DNA of 64,000 nucleotides from Draconibacterium sp. (GCA_016705335.1 JADIYN010000002.1:62001-126000); one strand, 5' to 3'; shown: positions 20,263-31,430, counted from the first letter of the stretch. Notes: generated by a model from the letters alone, not told the origin. Numbers and translations are program-made.

Positions 20263-21897
20263 TTATTTTTCTGAAATTAAAATGTTACCAGCCCGTTTAT
20301 GTCTGACAATTAAGGAATAATCTCCATTCCCAAGACTTCTAAGTTTATAATTATCAGGACGGTTATCCGGGCTTTCAGAAATCGCAACTCCGTCAACAGT
20401 TATTTGCGCCGGTTTATAAGCCAGTCTCAGATATTCAGTTCCGGCTGTGGCAGTGGCAGTATATTTTACTTGTCCATTTGCATATTGTACGTTTGTTAAA
20501 ATTCCTTCGGAATACAAAATATGATTTTCGTGTGGCGGAGCCCATTCCGGAATTCCTGCAAATGCCTGATAAAACATTCGTGGACATTCGCCATAACAAT
20601 CAGACCACCAACTTAAAATACCCTTGCTGACAGGACTTTCAAATGCCATTCCTGTTGAATCGTTGCAATAAGTCACCCAATTAAGTGAGCGATAAGCTTT
20701 TTCTTTATAAGCTTCATCTCCCGAAATTGCATACCATCTGGCACATTCTGCAGCATACCGGGCAGTCTGATAATCCATTTTATGATTGAAATGATCCTGT
20801 TCGCCCACAATATTGGCTCCCCACATGGTAGCCGGTTCTCCGTCTGAAACACGAAATACAAAATAATCTTCAGTCCATTTTATCAACATAGGAATATGTT
20901 TATTCCAGTCGGGATCAAGTTCGGGATAATCGAAAAGGCACAAGGTTGTATTGCTGGCACTCAGGTTGCTCCTGTAAGTATTGCTTATTATTTCCGTATC
21001 CGAATGACCATCAGTCCAGTAACCGGTTTTCATCGGATAATTCAGAATAAAATCACGTGCTTTGTCCCGTGCATTTGCGTAAGCTTCAACATTTCCCAAA
21101 CCTGCTTTTACAAGATTTTCAAGGAGCATGTAACAACCTGTCCAGTTGGCTCCGTAAGGCGCGATTATCTTTCCACTATCCATTACAACCCGATATGGCC
21201 AAACTGATTCATCCGCATTTCCGGTTTTAGCGTTTTTTGCCAAAACATCTGCAATATGAATCGCTTCGTTGAGGTATTTTTTATCACCGGTAAAAAAATA
21301 CATCCTTAAATAAGTTAAACCCATTTCACCTGCATGATCAACCTGTATTTCATGCAGAACAAACCTTTTTGCTGAAGTAAAACCACGAAACAAAGTATCA
21401 CCGGCATTGGTTGTGGTGTATGGAAATCCAGGCCAGGCAAAATCAAGCGGGCTGGTTCCGTGTTCCAAAGTATAGTCGATAAAATCCTTCATAAGAGTCA
21501 TTACGCTTGAATCACCTGAATAGGCGTAATACAAACGTGCATTTTCGAACCAATTTGGTATTTTCTCAGCAATATCATTCATCCATGAATCGGGCTCCAA
21601 CACGCCATTATTTTCTTTAAATGCGCAGTAAAAATAATATTGCGGATATTTTGACCTGGGATAAGGTCCGGGCGAGAATGGCACTTTGGTTTTAACAAAA
21701 TCCCACCTGAGATGAAGAAAATGATCATACGCATTTGCACGTGGCTCGTACCACGGAATAATTTTATTTTGATTATCGAGAACAACATTATGGGTACAAA
21801 AAACAGTCGAGTCTTCCCAGTTGGTTTGGCAAAAGCTCTGGTTTAGACTGAAAGATTCCTAACCACATTAAAAGAAAATAATGTTTCTGTATTTCAT
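20263..21897 (-). CDS. exported alpha/alpha-barrel carbohydrate-active protein, N-terminus frameshifted
   Basis: The ATG at 21897 overlaps the stop of the upstream gene (ATGA) and opens a signal peptide, MKYRNIIFF, that breaks at once. Adding one base to the A4 run (plus strand) at 21870-21873 and a compensating loss near 21845 lead into FCQTNWEDSTVFCTHNVVLD and IIPWYEPRANAYDHF. The rest, ~470 residues, is rich in helices with aromatic and acidic turns (PNWFENARLYYAYSGD, HEIQVDHAGEMGLTYLRMY, YQTARYAAECARWYAISGD), like (alpha/alpha)6 glycosidases and lyases. A small beta domain ends it. I do not recognise the exact family. It sits between the GH30 fusion and a lyase-like protein. Confidence 0.65.
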
Positions 21898-22937
21898 TGT
21901 AACTGCAATTTATTTTCATACAATAATATGCATTTCTCTTCGGATTTGGTTGCACCTGTTGGATTGCTGATTGGACCAATGTATTTTTTAGCCATAACAA
22001 GATTTGAAAATTTGATTGAACTCGAAGGTGCATCCGGTTTGTCGTGATAAAATTCAAACCAAAGCCAGTTGATATTCAGTCCGGCGTCTGTCCTCCATCT
22101 GAATCCCTCAAATGGTGGATCGGAAGGGTTGTTGTACCATTTGTCCTTCAACCAATGTCCATTTGGAAAACCTGGGCCCCAATGACCAACTGAAATACCA
22201 TCCTGCCAGATTTCCATTTCACCGTTATGTGCCGAAACCGGATTATTCAGTTTGATCATAATTTCAATGCACATCCAACGGTCCAAAATATCCACAGGAG
22301 CTGTTGTTGTTGCAGGTTTTTCATAACCGGTCCGGCCTTCATTTATCATTGTATTTCCATAGCAGGTATTTCCTCCATCGAAGCTGCGCATATCGCCCCA
22401 GTAAATATAAGTATCCATTCCGGGGCGGTTCGGATGTGGCCACACATTTTCGTAGGCAATACTCAATCTGCTGTCGCTTAATCCACAGGTTCCGGCCTTT
22501 GGAGACGGATATTCGGTAGCAGGATTATAGCCACCGAACCAAACCCCTTCGTGATGAAAATACCCGTTTGAAGAAGCCGGATATTTCACGTAGTAGCGAA
22601 CATAAACTGTACTATCAAACCCTGGTGTAAATTTCTTAAACAAATGACCACCAGTGTTTACTCCACCGGTTTTACTTGTTATTTTTAGTGAATGTGTTCC
22701 TTTGCTACCCGCAGGCACGTCAGTATCCAATGACATTCCTTCTGTATTTAATTTTTCAGAGTACCGGCTCAAAATGCTTGTCATATCACCTGTAAATTTT
22801 TCAACAAAAAGAACATCCTTGTCAGTTTCTATTCCAATATCATTGGGGTATGAATTTGCCAGTTGCGCACTTGAAATATTTGATAATGCAAAAAAAGTAA
22901 ATAACGGATACACATAAAGTAAAATTCCTGCTTTCAT
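21894..22937 (-). CDS. exported polysaccharide-lyase-like jelly-roll protein
   Basis: This intact 347-residue protein has a signal peptide (ending SSAQ) and one beta jelly-roll resembling PL14/heparinase-I type lyase folds. Signature pieces are LFVEKFTGD, DSTVYVRYYVKYP, HHEGVWFGGY, MCIEIMIKLNNP, GEMEIWQDG and NWLWFEFYHD. The protein at 30288-31430 shares the DSxYVRWYIKYE, NGEIALWIDG and LQLFHHDG landmarks, so the two are probable paralogues. The Tyr and His pattern would suit a lyase, but binding only is equally possible. Its stop overlaps the start of the alpha/alpha-barrel gene, which supports an operon. No T9SS tail is present. Confidence 0.7.
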   Translation of the reverse strand: MKAGILLYVYPLFTFFALSNISSAQLANSYPNDIGIETDKDVLFVEKFTGDMTSILSRYSEKLNTEGMSLDTDVPAGSKGTHSLKITSKTGGVNTGGHLFKKFTPGFDSTVYVRYYVKYPASSNGYFHHEGVWFGGYNPATEYPSPKAGTCGLSDSRLSIAYENVWPHPNRPGMDTYIYWGDMRSFDGGNTCYGNTMINEGRTGYEKPATTTAPVDILDRWMCIEIMIKLNNPVSAHNGEMEIWQDGISVGHWGPGFPNGHWLKDKWYNNPSDPPFEGFRWRTDAGLNINWLWFEFYHDKPDAPSSSIKFSNLVMAKKYIGPISNPTGATKSEEKCILLYENKLQLQ

Positions 22938-22996
22938 TTTTTCTGTTTTAAAATTTAAGGCAGATATACTTCCCTTAAATTATATGTTTATTGATT

Positions 22997-23944
22997 TCAG
23001 ATTTCCACACCAAATCGTTCACGGGCAGTGTTTTTAAAGTTTTCGAAATTTCCGAAAGCTGCGGTTCCACCGGCTTCGGTTGTTGAAACTGCACCTGTTA
23101 GATTGCCAAATTTCTGACACCCGGCAATATCAGCTCCGTTAATAAATTTGAAAATAAAACCGGCATTAAAACTGTCGCCGGCGCCAATGGCATCAACCAC
23201 CTGTGTATTTAAAAATGGAGGAAGATCAGTGAGTTGATCCCTGAAGTGAACATAAGAACCTTTATTTCCACGCTTTACAACCAAAATATCAGTGTATTTT
23301 TTAACAAATTGAATGGCTTCGTTCAGGTCGTTTTTGCCGGTCAGCAATTTCAGTTCCGTTTCGTTTGGCAGAAAAACATTCACATAAGGCAAAACATCTT
23401 CCATGTCAAGTTTCCATGTTTCCTGTGGATCCCATTGCATATCAAAAGAAGTTGTCATCCCCAGTTCCTTTGCTTTTCTGAATAATTTTCCCAAACCGCC
23501 CCACATGCCCGGCTGAAGAAAATAAGAAGAAAAATGAAGATGCCGGGCTTTTTTTAAATCTTCGTCAGAAATATCATCAATTGTCAGCAGATCCATTGCA
23601 CCCGGATAAGTTGTATTGGCGCGGTCTTCATCAACATTAAGAATAATAGTGGCTCCTGTACCAACATTTTTATCGATCAAAATCATTGATGTGTCAACCT
23701 TTTTCTCCTCCAGGCTTTCGAGTACTACTTCACCAAATTTATCTTTCCCAATTTTACCAATAAAAGCAACCCGGGCTCCCAAACTCGAAATGTTACTGGC
23801 AAAAATGGCAGAGGAACTTCCCAGAGTCAATGTCATTTTTTGGGCAAGAACTTCTTTTCCCACTTCAGGAAATTTTTCAATTTTATCAAGGATCAGGTCA
23901 ACGTTTAATTCGCCAACAACCAATACATCATACTTTTTTTCCAT
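22997..23944 (-). CDS. PfkB-family carbohydrate kinase
   Basis: The intact 315-residue protein carries both PfkB signatures: an N-terminal GSSSAIFASNISSLG region (residues 42-56) and the C-terminal DAIGAGDSFNAGF (251-263) with catalytic Asp257. Members phosphorylate ribose, fructose, nucleosides or hexosamines with ATP in the cytoplasm. Because the window also encodes agaS, gatZ and agaR, a galactosamine/GalNAc kinase or tagatose-phosphate kinase role is attractive, but it is inference. It is the only clearly cytoplasmic enzyme in this arm of exported proteins, 47 bp downstream of the transglutaminase-like gene and 59 bp upstream of the jelly-roll gene. Confidence 0.85.
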   Translation of the reverse strand: MEKKYDVLVVGELNVDLILDKIEKFPEVGKEVLAQKMTLTLGSSSAIFASNISSLGARVAFIGKIGKDKFGEVVLESLEEKKVDTSMILIDKNVGTGATIILNVDEDRANTTYPGAMDLLTIDDISDEDLKKARHLHFSSYFLQPGMWGGLGKLFRKAKELGMTTSFDMQWDPQETWKLDMEDVLPYVNVFLPNETELKLLTGKNDLNEAIQFVKKYTDILVVKRGNKGSYVHFRDQLTDLPPFLNTQVVDAIGAGDSFNAGFIFKFINGADIAGCQKFGNLTGAVSTTEAGGTAAFGNFENFKNTARERFGVEI

Positions 23945-23991
23945 CTTTAAAATCTGTTTATAATTTAAAATCTATTAAAATTCTGAACATT

Positions 23992-24789
23992 TTATTTTCG
24001 AAATCGCTTAATCCCAATTGGCAGCATCAATAAAAAAGGAATAATCCAGATTGCCCAGTAAGAAAAGGTTTCAAACCAATTTTCCACTGAATAAACGTGT
24101 TTTCTGTCTCCAAATATTTTCACCAGTATTTCTGTTGTGTACGGATCAACTGCATCCGGGTAGTATAATTCAGCCATATCTTTATAGGACGCTCGTACCA
24201 GTTCGGGATTTGCAGTTATTGCCGCAGTATCGTGCGGAACAACAATTCCGTAATCAGGATCAAGCATGTAAGTAGCTGTGTCGTTGAGCTCTGCCCTCAC
24301 CACAACATGATGCCCGCCTACATCAAGTAATTCGGCTTTAATTCCATTTTCAAGCAAAACTCCTTTTACAATTGTTGAATGTGTAGAACACAGACCAACA
24401 CCACGTTCAAGGTTTTTTTTATAATTACTGAATTCGTACATCCTGTATTTTTCAGGATAAATATATGATGCAGCGTATAAAAGGTAATTCTCCCAAATGG
24501 GAACTCTTTCATGGTATTTATCAATTCCTGCGGTTTTCCAGTAATGTATAAAACCGTCATTAACCACTTTGTTTATCCTCACCGCAAAATCGATGTTGTT
24601 TTCGTTTGGTTTTCTTTTTAACATTTCAAGTATTTCGGGGTATTTTATTGAAATATCGTTTAACCTGTTTCTAATGGTTTTTTCTTCGGAATATACCGCC
24701 GGATTTCGCATGGTTTTGAATAAACCGAAAATATTGATGCACAACAACAATAAACCAACGGCCAGTAATATTTTACTGAATATTTTCAT
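23992..24789 (-). CDS. membrane-anchored transglutaminase-like protein
   Basis: The 265-residue protein starts with a membrane helix (5-24) and ends with another (~246-259) followed by a basic tail (GIKRFRK), so the middle domain should face the periplasm. The middle has a transglutaminase-like cysteine catalytic triad: GVGLCSTHS (Cys134), VGGHHVVV (His160 or His161) and MLDPDYG (Asp177). Bacterial members act as proteases, amidases or cross-linkers. Nothing in the sequence tells the substrate. Its place inside a glycan locus, 14 bp before the next gene, is unusual; removal of peptides or amide-linked groups from a glycoconjugate is one possible job (inference). The frame is intact. Confidence 0.75.
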   Translation of the reverse strand: MKIFSKILLAVGLLLLCINIFGLFKTMRNPAVYSEEKTIRNRLNDISIKYPEILEMLKRKPNENNIDFAVRINKVVNDGFIHYWKTAGIDKYHERVPIWENYLLYAASYIYPEKYRMYEFSNYKKNLERGVGLCSTHSTIVKGVLLENGIKAELLDVGGHHVVVRAELNDTATYMLDPDYGIVVPHDTAAITANPELVRASYKDMAELYYPDAVDPYTTEILVKIFGDRKHVYSVENWFETFSYWAIWIIPFLLMLPIGIKRFRK

Positions 24790-24803
24790 TTTAAAAAATT
24801 TAC

Positions 24804-26715
24804 TTATTTAAATGGTGTGGTCATATAATCTTCAATATCGCGCCAGTGGTTGATCATAATTTTGTACTTCATTTTAAGTTGCCCGATTATGTCGGGGCCA
24901 AGTAAGAAACAATCTTCATGGGCAGCATCTTTTGCGAGGCATAATTCATTTGTACCGTTTTCTTCAAGCAAGCCGGTTAATTGAGCTGTATTATCCAATT
25001 CATCCCGCATAATTTCGTTAAATTTTAGCAAATCCTCATCACCTGTCCACGTACTTTCTTTGTCGGGCCGGTGAATTGGACAATTTAACTTTTCAGCATT
25101 CTTGTCCCTTATTTGCTGAGCTGCTGTAAAATTTCCTATACTTCTGTACATACTGGCATGTATCCGCAGAGCTATATTAAGACTTTTAATAAATTCATTG
25201 TCAGAACCTTCTCCAATTTTTTCAAGAGCTGAATAAACCGGCTTAAGTAATTCCAGATATTTCAGAACTGAATCGCGGGAAGTAGTCCAGCGTCCGCCAT
25301 TAATGTCAAGGTAATCCATCCTTGCTTCCTGTTCAGAAACATTGAACACATGAGGAAGAAAATAAGCTTCTTCTTCAGGTGTAAGTCTTTGCGGTGCCGC
25401 AACCAACGGACGTGTCATCATTCTGTTTGAAACATTCCAGTAAACGCCTGATAAATTCCCGAGATTCCTGTTTCTGAATTTATTTGCATCGTTTAGTTTT
25501 TCAAACGCTTCAACCAAACTTCCGGCGTATTTTTCACCCACCAAATCAATGCAATATGAGTGCAGTTTTTCTTCAAACGGCTGATCTTTCGAAGTGTTAC
25601 CAAAAGCATTATCCATCATTTTAAACATCTGATTTACAACAGCAATGCTCTCGTCTCCCCTGTTATAACCGGCATTAAAGTTTAAAAATACGGTTTGCGG
25701 TTTTTGTTTATCAAATCTTTCCAGACCATTCAGAAAGGAATACACATCTAAAATTCCTTTTACCGGATAAGTGACCCAAAAATTGTTACCAACTGAAATA
25801 AAGCTATTTTCCGGTGTGCTTGCAAAATAGCAATTTTCAGGAAGATGATTTTGAATATCAACACGTTCTGAATCCGAAAAATTAGAATTTCCCTGGCTGT
25901 GAGAAAGATAGACATCAAGTTTTCTTCCTGCTTTTGCTGCCCCGGCCTGAAATGCGTTCAGCAAATGTTCTATCCGTTGGCCTGTAGTTTCGTTTTTACA
26001 GTGGTCGGGCCCGTTTGGCCCTGTGTACAACCAATCAGACCAGCAATTTCCCGAACCGGCATCATTGGTTTTGAAATAGAAAGTTTTTATTTCAGGTGCA
26101 TTTTTTAGTAAATCCGCCATCATTCCGGCATAAATATCCTGCATTTTCTTTACACTCAAACAGGGTGAAAAAAATGCAACATTGCTCCTTCGCGGATGAT
26201 CAACCCGCGGGCCACGCAACTCTGGGTAAGCTTCAAAAAATTCTGAAGGGATTATTTCCGGTTCATTACTGAAAAAGCTGCATCCATTCCATTTTCGCGC
26301 AAAATCTTTGTTTTGGCCAAAAGCAGTTCTGTGTTGTCGCGAACAAATTTTCAGGAATAAAAGGTGCAATTATTTCATCGGGATAAAACTTGTACACATT
26401 GGCGAAATTGCTTGCATATTCGCTCCATGGATTTCCGCCTTCCGGAACTTCGTAAAATGCCTTATCGGCAACAACACCAATATTTATCTGTACATCGCCG
26501 TATTTTTTCAACCGGCTGGCTGCTTGAACAAGCTGTTTAAATTCATTCAAATCGGTTATTGAATTGTTGATAATAAAGGTCAGTCCCTCTGTGTTTTTTG
26601 TATTTACTTCTGAGATCCCTTGAGAATCTTTAGCATTAACCAGTTTATTATCTGCACTATATGAAACTATCGAGGTAAATACAAATAAAAATAACAAGAA
26701 TTGAAGTTTGGTCAT
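24804..26715 (-). CDS. exported TIM-barrel glycoside-hydrolase-like protein, two frameshifts
   Basis: A signal peptide (1-20) is followed by a barrel-like region. Adding one base to the T4 run (plus strand) at 26348-26351 and one to the A5 run at 26272-26276 restores EKFVRDNTELLLAKTKILRE, then NGMDAAFFSNEPEIIPSEFF, and gives 637 residues. Later pieces are RRSNVAFFSPCLSVKKM, IKTFYFKTNDAGSGNCWSDW, KLDVYLSHSQGNSNFS and a long helical C-terminal half (SLNIALRIHASMYRSIG). The layout recalls large barrel glycosidases of GH20/GH84-like build with helical tails, but I cannot assign a family. Its neighbours are the beta-helix protein and the transglutaminase-like gene. Confidence 0.6.
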
Positions 26716-26786
26716 AATCGATTTTTTTTTTTGTTAATTGCCTTTTCTTTATATCAGATATGTAATGCGGTCCCACTTAAATTGGT

Positions 26787-28994
26787 TCAAATTGTTATAC
26801 TTATTTCCTGATTTTTATTCAAAACTATTTTTTCCTTTTTTTCTCCTACTAAAATGGTAAATGGTGAAACAGAGGATCTTTCCTTGTCGTTAACAGAGTA
26901 TTCCTGCAATTCGGTTTTTATGATTCCGAGTTTGTCAGATAGTTGACGGGCAACTTCTTTTCCATTTTTATCCTGAATGCGAACTTCAGCACCTTTTATT
27001 GCATTCCTTTTTTGTCAGTCACCTTTACTTTAAGCGTCCACCAAACCGAGTAACTGTGCGGCTGGCTGGTTGCATTGAATCCAAAATCAATCCCTTCAAA
27101 ATTGTTTGAACGAAATTGAATATCCAGGGCTACGCAATCATCCCGTTCAGACCAACCCATGCGGATTGGCTTAAAATCTGTTGTTGCCAATGGCGATTTG
27201 ATAATAGTATTATCGAATATTTTTGTATTCTCATCACCTCCATACCGGCAAGCCACCCACATAGCATAAACATTTGAAGTTATCCGATTATTGAAGAACT
27301 GCCCTCCAATTGTTCCTCCACCAATATAAAATGCTGAAGTTTCATTTTTCATTCCGGGGGTTTTATCCTCAACCTGAATTTCATTACCGAAAATGTAATT
27401 GTCACCCCCACTCGCACTGTAAAAAACAGCCCAGGCCATTGGAATATAATCCGGGTAATCCGGGTAATCCTTTCCTGTAATAAAGATTTTGTTGTTATAA
27501 ACTTTATTACCAAAGCAACCTCCCGGAGAACCTGGTTTGGCATTATAATCGGCAATACGAACAGCATCAACTGAATATTCTTCATGTCCGTACTCTGAAG
27601 TTGGCGGAGCAGCCTCGATATGGATTTCATTGTTAAAAATTTCAACTCCACGGTGAACATACACTTCTATACCAGAACCGGTTTCGGGTTTAATCAGATT
27701 ATTGAATACGAGCGAACTGTCGCCCATCGCCATAATACTGTAATGATTTGTAACCGTTTGCCGGTTTTCAAAAAAGTTGTGGTGAATCTTCGAAAAATTA
27801 CCCTTAAAAGCCAAACAACCCTGACCGCCGTAAAAATCGCAAAAAGAAACTTCAGAAGGTTGATCTCCGCGCAGATCAACTGCATAAAATTCGGAACCGT
27901 GTCTGTTTATAATAAACGGGTTCATAACGTCAAACGTGCATTTTGTAATTGTGCCTTGCAAAAGATCGGCAGCAGTTGCATTAATTCCTGAATTCAGTAT
28001 TTTAACGTTTTCAAGTACTACCATAACATCCCTGGCAGTAGATTGAACTCCCCATGAAATTGCCCCCGGAGTGCCATTTTTTATGATTCCATTTTTTATG
28101 GTAATTGTACCTTTTCCTGTAATTTCCGGAATTTCGGCAACAGGTTTTGACAAAGCGGCATCAGCAGTATAATCAAAAAAAGCACTGTGTTCGCGTTCAT
28201 ATAAATGGTCGTTGTGACCAATGGCATCTGTCTTCTCAACTATGCCAATTCCCACATCCATTCCCGGTCTGATATCAATACAATCAACTAGGCAGTCGGT
28301 TTCAGCCTTCACTCTAATGCGGTATTTCCCGGCTTTCAGTCCGGTGAGATGCGCAAAAACAAAACCGCCCCCCAAACGCGGTGATCTTTTTTCTACCGGG
28401 CAACTTTGTTTCACACCATCACGATATGCTGTGTTGCACACTACAGATTCACCCTTTTCATTCTCAACATAAACACTAACCTCCATTTCGGATTTTGCAA
28501 CTCCACACATGGCAATATAAGAACGGTTGGCCACAGGCAGATTAATATATTGCGAAACAATTTCTTCCCCTTTTGAAAGTCGCAGAATATTATCACCAAC
28601 AAAAACATGAACTTTTGTATCCTCAATTTTTGCACTCCGCGCCTTTGAAAAATCCCAATCTTTAAGACCATCTTCAAAACTGTAATTTGGAACATGCTCA
28701 TAACTGGTGTTGGCAAAAGTGATAGAATATCCATTCAGATCGAGTGTTACATCCTTGCCAAGAAATATTGCACTTCGGGGACTTGAAATGTCGTTTACCA
28801 ACATATACGTAGCACCGGCAGTGGCAAAACTTCCGGGTTTATCAATCCCAATTTCACCATCTGACAACGGTTTATGCCCCGTTTGTATATACTGTGCCGC
28901 TACTTTTTCCCGGAAAAAGAAAAACCAAAAAAAACATAACAAACAGGCTGTATCCTGTTATTCGGATTAAATTCTGAATTGTGGTAACTTTCAT
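26787..28994 (-). CDS. exported right-handed beta-helix protein, both ends frameshifted
   Basis: The start at 28994 opens a signal segment (ITGYSLFVMFFLVFLFPGK). Dropping one base from the T5 run (plus strand) at 28904-28908 joins it to VAAQYIQTGHKPLSDGEIG. The body contains a beta-sandwich insert (~residues 90-230) and then parallel beta-helix coils (ITIKNGIIKNG, VEIFNNEIHIE, NKVYNNKIFITG, GQFFNNRITSNV). Such helices occur in pectate and chondroitinase-B lyases and C5-epimerases. Adding one base to TT at 27004-27005 extends it through KGAEVRIQDKNGKEVARQL and on to a TGA at 26787-26789. Total is about 735 residues. Polysaccharide binding or cleavage is inferred. Confidence 0.7.
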
Positions 28995-29017
28995 TATGCC
29001 TATTTTAAAAAATATAA

Positions 29018-29036
29018 CAAATATAACATACTTTTG
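29018..29036. promoter_or_regulatory. candidate divergent promoter boxes
   Basis: TATATTTG on the minus strand (29018-29025) and TACTTTTG on the plus strand (29029-29036) both fit the Bacteroidota -7 consensus TAnnTTTG. They lie between the beta-helix gene (start 28994) and the sialidase-like gene (start 29139). Nearly touching boxes would make the two arms of the locus compete or share control. Such short matches are common in AT-rich DNA. Confidence 0.35.
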
Positions 29037-29138
29037 TAAGTAAAGGAAATTATTTATAATTTTAAGCGAAATTAAACGAAAGTTTTTGTTCTTAAAAACA
29101 ACTTTATATCGACAGACAATTTGTAAAACAAAAGGAAA

Positions 29139-30291
29139 ATGAAACTAAAGAATTATATTTTATACTTTACTGTTATCGTTATGGTTTCTGCAATCGCATT
29201 TTATCTGGGAAAACAATTTCAGAATCAAATGTCATCCGGCAAAAAAGCAACTAATAATGTTGTAGTTGAAATTGGAAACAGAAACATTATGAAAACCGAA
29301 AACAGGTGGAAACGTTGCATACTTGCTTCAAACGGATCAATCTATTTAAAAGACAGCACAAAAAGTATTGATGGAGGAAAAACGTTCATTTCACACGATG
29401 ATATAAACATTGAAGATATTATCGCACAACCTGAACGCGCAGTTCTTTCAAAACCTGAAATATTTTATGCACTCAACGGGCCAACAAAAATTGAATCACC
29501 GGGAGTTTTCAGTGTTAAATGCTGGCGGTCAACTGATAATCTGAAAACCATACAAATTGAGGAAGCCATAATAAATGTGCCGGAAGGCCCCAAAAAGCAT
29601 ATCGAAGACGGAAAATGGAATGGAATATTTGTTTACCGGACCATATTGGAAATGCCCGACGGAAATTGGCTGGCCACCATGTATGGAAATTTTGAAACCG
29701 ACACACTGGCGCCCAAGGACAGATGCAGAAGAGGAATGTCAATTTATGATGCGTACTTTCATTGTAACTTCCTCTGATAAAGGAAAAACATGGGACTATT
29801 TATCAACTGTAGCAATCCCGCAAAAAGGCGATCCGGTTGGGGAAGGATTTGTAGAACCCGCGTTAACCTTGTTGGATGACGGCAGATTACTCTGCGTAAT
29901 GCGGGGCGGTCATCATTTCCCCTTGTATTCTTCATGGAGTTCAGACAACGGAAAAACATGGACAGCACCACTCTACACCGGCCTTGACCGTGGTTGTGAT
30001 CCCTGTCTGATAACACTTAAGGACGGAAGGGTTGCATTAAGTTGGGGACGACGTTACCCTGAAGGATGGTCGATTGTCAGCCCTGAAGGAGACAAAGGAC
30101 GGTTTGTATATCCTGGTGAAGGGTACAATAACCTATCAATAAGTGATGATGGTGGTGAAACATGGACTACAAACAAGATTGACGATAAAACAGGTTCATG
30201 CTACTCAACTATTTTTGAAATAGAACCAAACGTTATTTTTTGCCAGGTTGACAGCTGGTGCTGGAGAATAAATTTAAAGCCATGGGAATGA
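29139..30291 (+). CDS. sialidase-like six-bladed propeller protein, one frameshift
   Basis: An N-terminal membrane or signal segment (YFTVIVMVSAIAFYLG) precedes a BNR-repeat propeller with Asp-boxes SIDGGKTF, SSDKGKTWDY, SSDNGKTWTAP and SDDGGETWTT. Sialidase-fold enzymes cleave terminal sialic acids or other ends; a VEPALTLLDDGRLLCVMRGG strand contributes conserved acids. Removing one base near 29717-29724 joins PKDR to the EECQFMMRTFIVTSSDKG part, giving 383 residues. The stop TGA overlaps the next start (ATGA at 30288-30291), so the pair is translationally coupled. True sialidase activity is not shown: the arginine triad is only partly apparent, and no sialic acid catabolic genes are certain here. 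Confidence 0.75.
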
Positions 30292-31430
30292 TTAAAAAAA
30301 ACATATCAGTATTTATTGGCATTTTTATAGGTGTAATGCTGTTCTCACAAAATTCAGGAGGACAAACTTCAGCTAAGATTGTTTTTCAATCAGGATTTGA
30401 GGAAGGCAACAAATCAACCTGGGATGACTGGGATGGCAATCCTGACTCTGAAAATAAAATTATTTCAGACCCGGGACCACTTAACACAACAGGAAACCAT
30501 GTTATTCGGTTATTTGCTCCTTCGGGGGAAAGAGGAGGTTCTGACCTCGTGAAAGTTTTACCATCACAATATGACAGCTTATATGTCAGATGGTATATTA
30601 AGTATGAAAACGGATTCAATTTTAATGCCCCAAACCATGGCGGCGGTCTTTTTGCCGGAAGCAGAGATTACCTTGGACAATCGGATTACAGGCCAAACGG
30701 TAACGATTTTGCCCTTAGCAGTATTGAGTATAATGTTTCGCTCCATTCACCCCAAATATATGCCTATTACCGGGGTATGTACCAGGATTGTTCAAATCCT
30801 CAGGGTGCATGCTGGGGCGATCATTTCCCATGTACTTCAGACGATGGGCAAACTTATTGTACAAAAGTTGAGGATCGCGATCCGCCTCTGCCCCCAACAT
30901 TAGTTGCTAACAAATGGTACAAAGTGGAGATGAAATTTAAGATGGGCACTCCTTCTGTTGATGGTTCAATACAAAACGGTGAAATAGCACTTTGGATTGA
31001 TGGACAAAATTATGGCGACTGGAATAATCTTTGGATTCGAACAACAAGCACCCTTAAAATCACTATACTTTGGCTGCAACTCTTCCATCATGACGGGACA
31101 CACAGCAGTACCGGAATATTAATGGACGATGTTGTTGTAAGTACCGAACCGATTGATATAATTAGTTCCTTAAATCAAAAAAACACAGGTAAACTGTTTG
31201 ATGTTTACCCAAATCCAGCAAATAATACAGTAAAGATTTGCTTTCCACAAACGGGTGAATATTTGGTTAAACTGTATGACATGCAGGGCAGATTGTTGTT
31301 TACCAAAATATTGAATGATTCTCAGGAAAATATTTCACTTGAAAAACTTGACCATGGAATATACAATCTAATTGCCGTTGACAACCAAAGCAATACAATA
31401 TTGGGCTCAAAAAAACTGGTATGCAGATAA
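30288..31430 (+). CDS. jelly-roll lyase-like protein with T9SS C-terminal sorting domain
   Basis: I use the ATG at 30288, which overlaps the sialidase-like stop. The protein of ~380 residues has a signal peptide (to ~24), a concanavalin-like jelly roll related to the 21894-22937 protein (FQSGFEEGNKSTWDDW, YDSLYVRWYIKYE, NGEIALWIDGQNYG, ITILWLQLFHHDG), and a ~75-residue C-terminal domain of Por/T9SS type: FDVYPNPANNTVKI, YDMQGRLLFTK, GIYNLIAVD. That tail directs export across the outer membrane by the type IX system, so the protein is secreted or surface-bound (established for this domain). Lyase activity is inferred from fold likeness only. Intact. Confidence 0.75.
   Translation: MIKKNISVFIGIFIGVMLFSQNSGGQTSAKIVFQSGFEEGNKSTWDDWDGNPDSENKIISDPGPLNTTGNHVIRLFAPSGERGGSDLVKVLPSQYDSLYVRWYIKYENGFNFNAPNHGGGLFAGSRDYLGQSDYRPNGNDFALSSIEYNVSLHSPQIYAYYRGMYQDCSNPQGACWGDHFPCTSDDGQTYCTKVEDRDPPLPPTLVANKWYKVEMKFKMGTPSVDGSIQNGEIALWIDGQNYGDWNNLWIRTTSTLKITILWLQLFHHDGTHSSTGILMDDVVVSTEPIDIISSLNQKNTGKLFDVYPNPANNTVKICFPQTGEYLVKLYDMQGRLLFTKILNDSQENISLEKLDHGIYNLIAVDNQSNTILGSKKLVCR

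Noticed and set aside
29575..30291. The second sialidase-like piece as its own gene
   Set aside because: It lacks a signal peptide and starts in the middle of a propeller blade; the first piece gives the missing N-terminus after one base correction.
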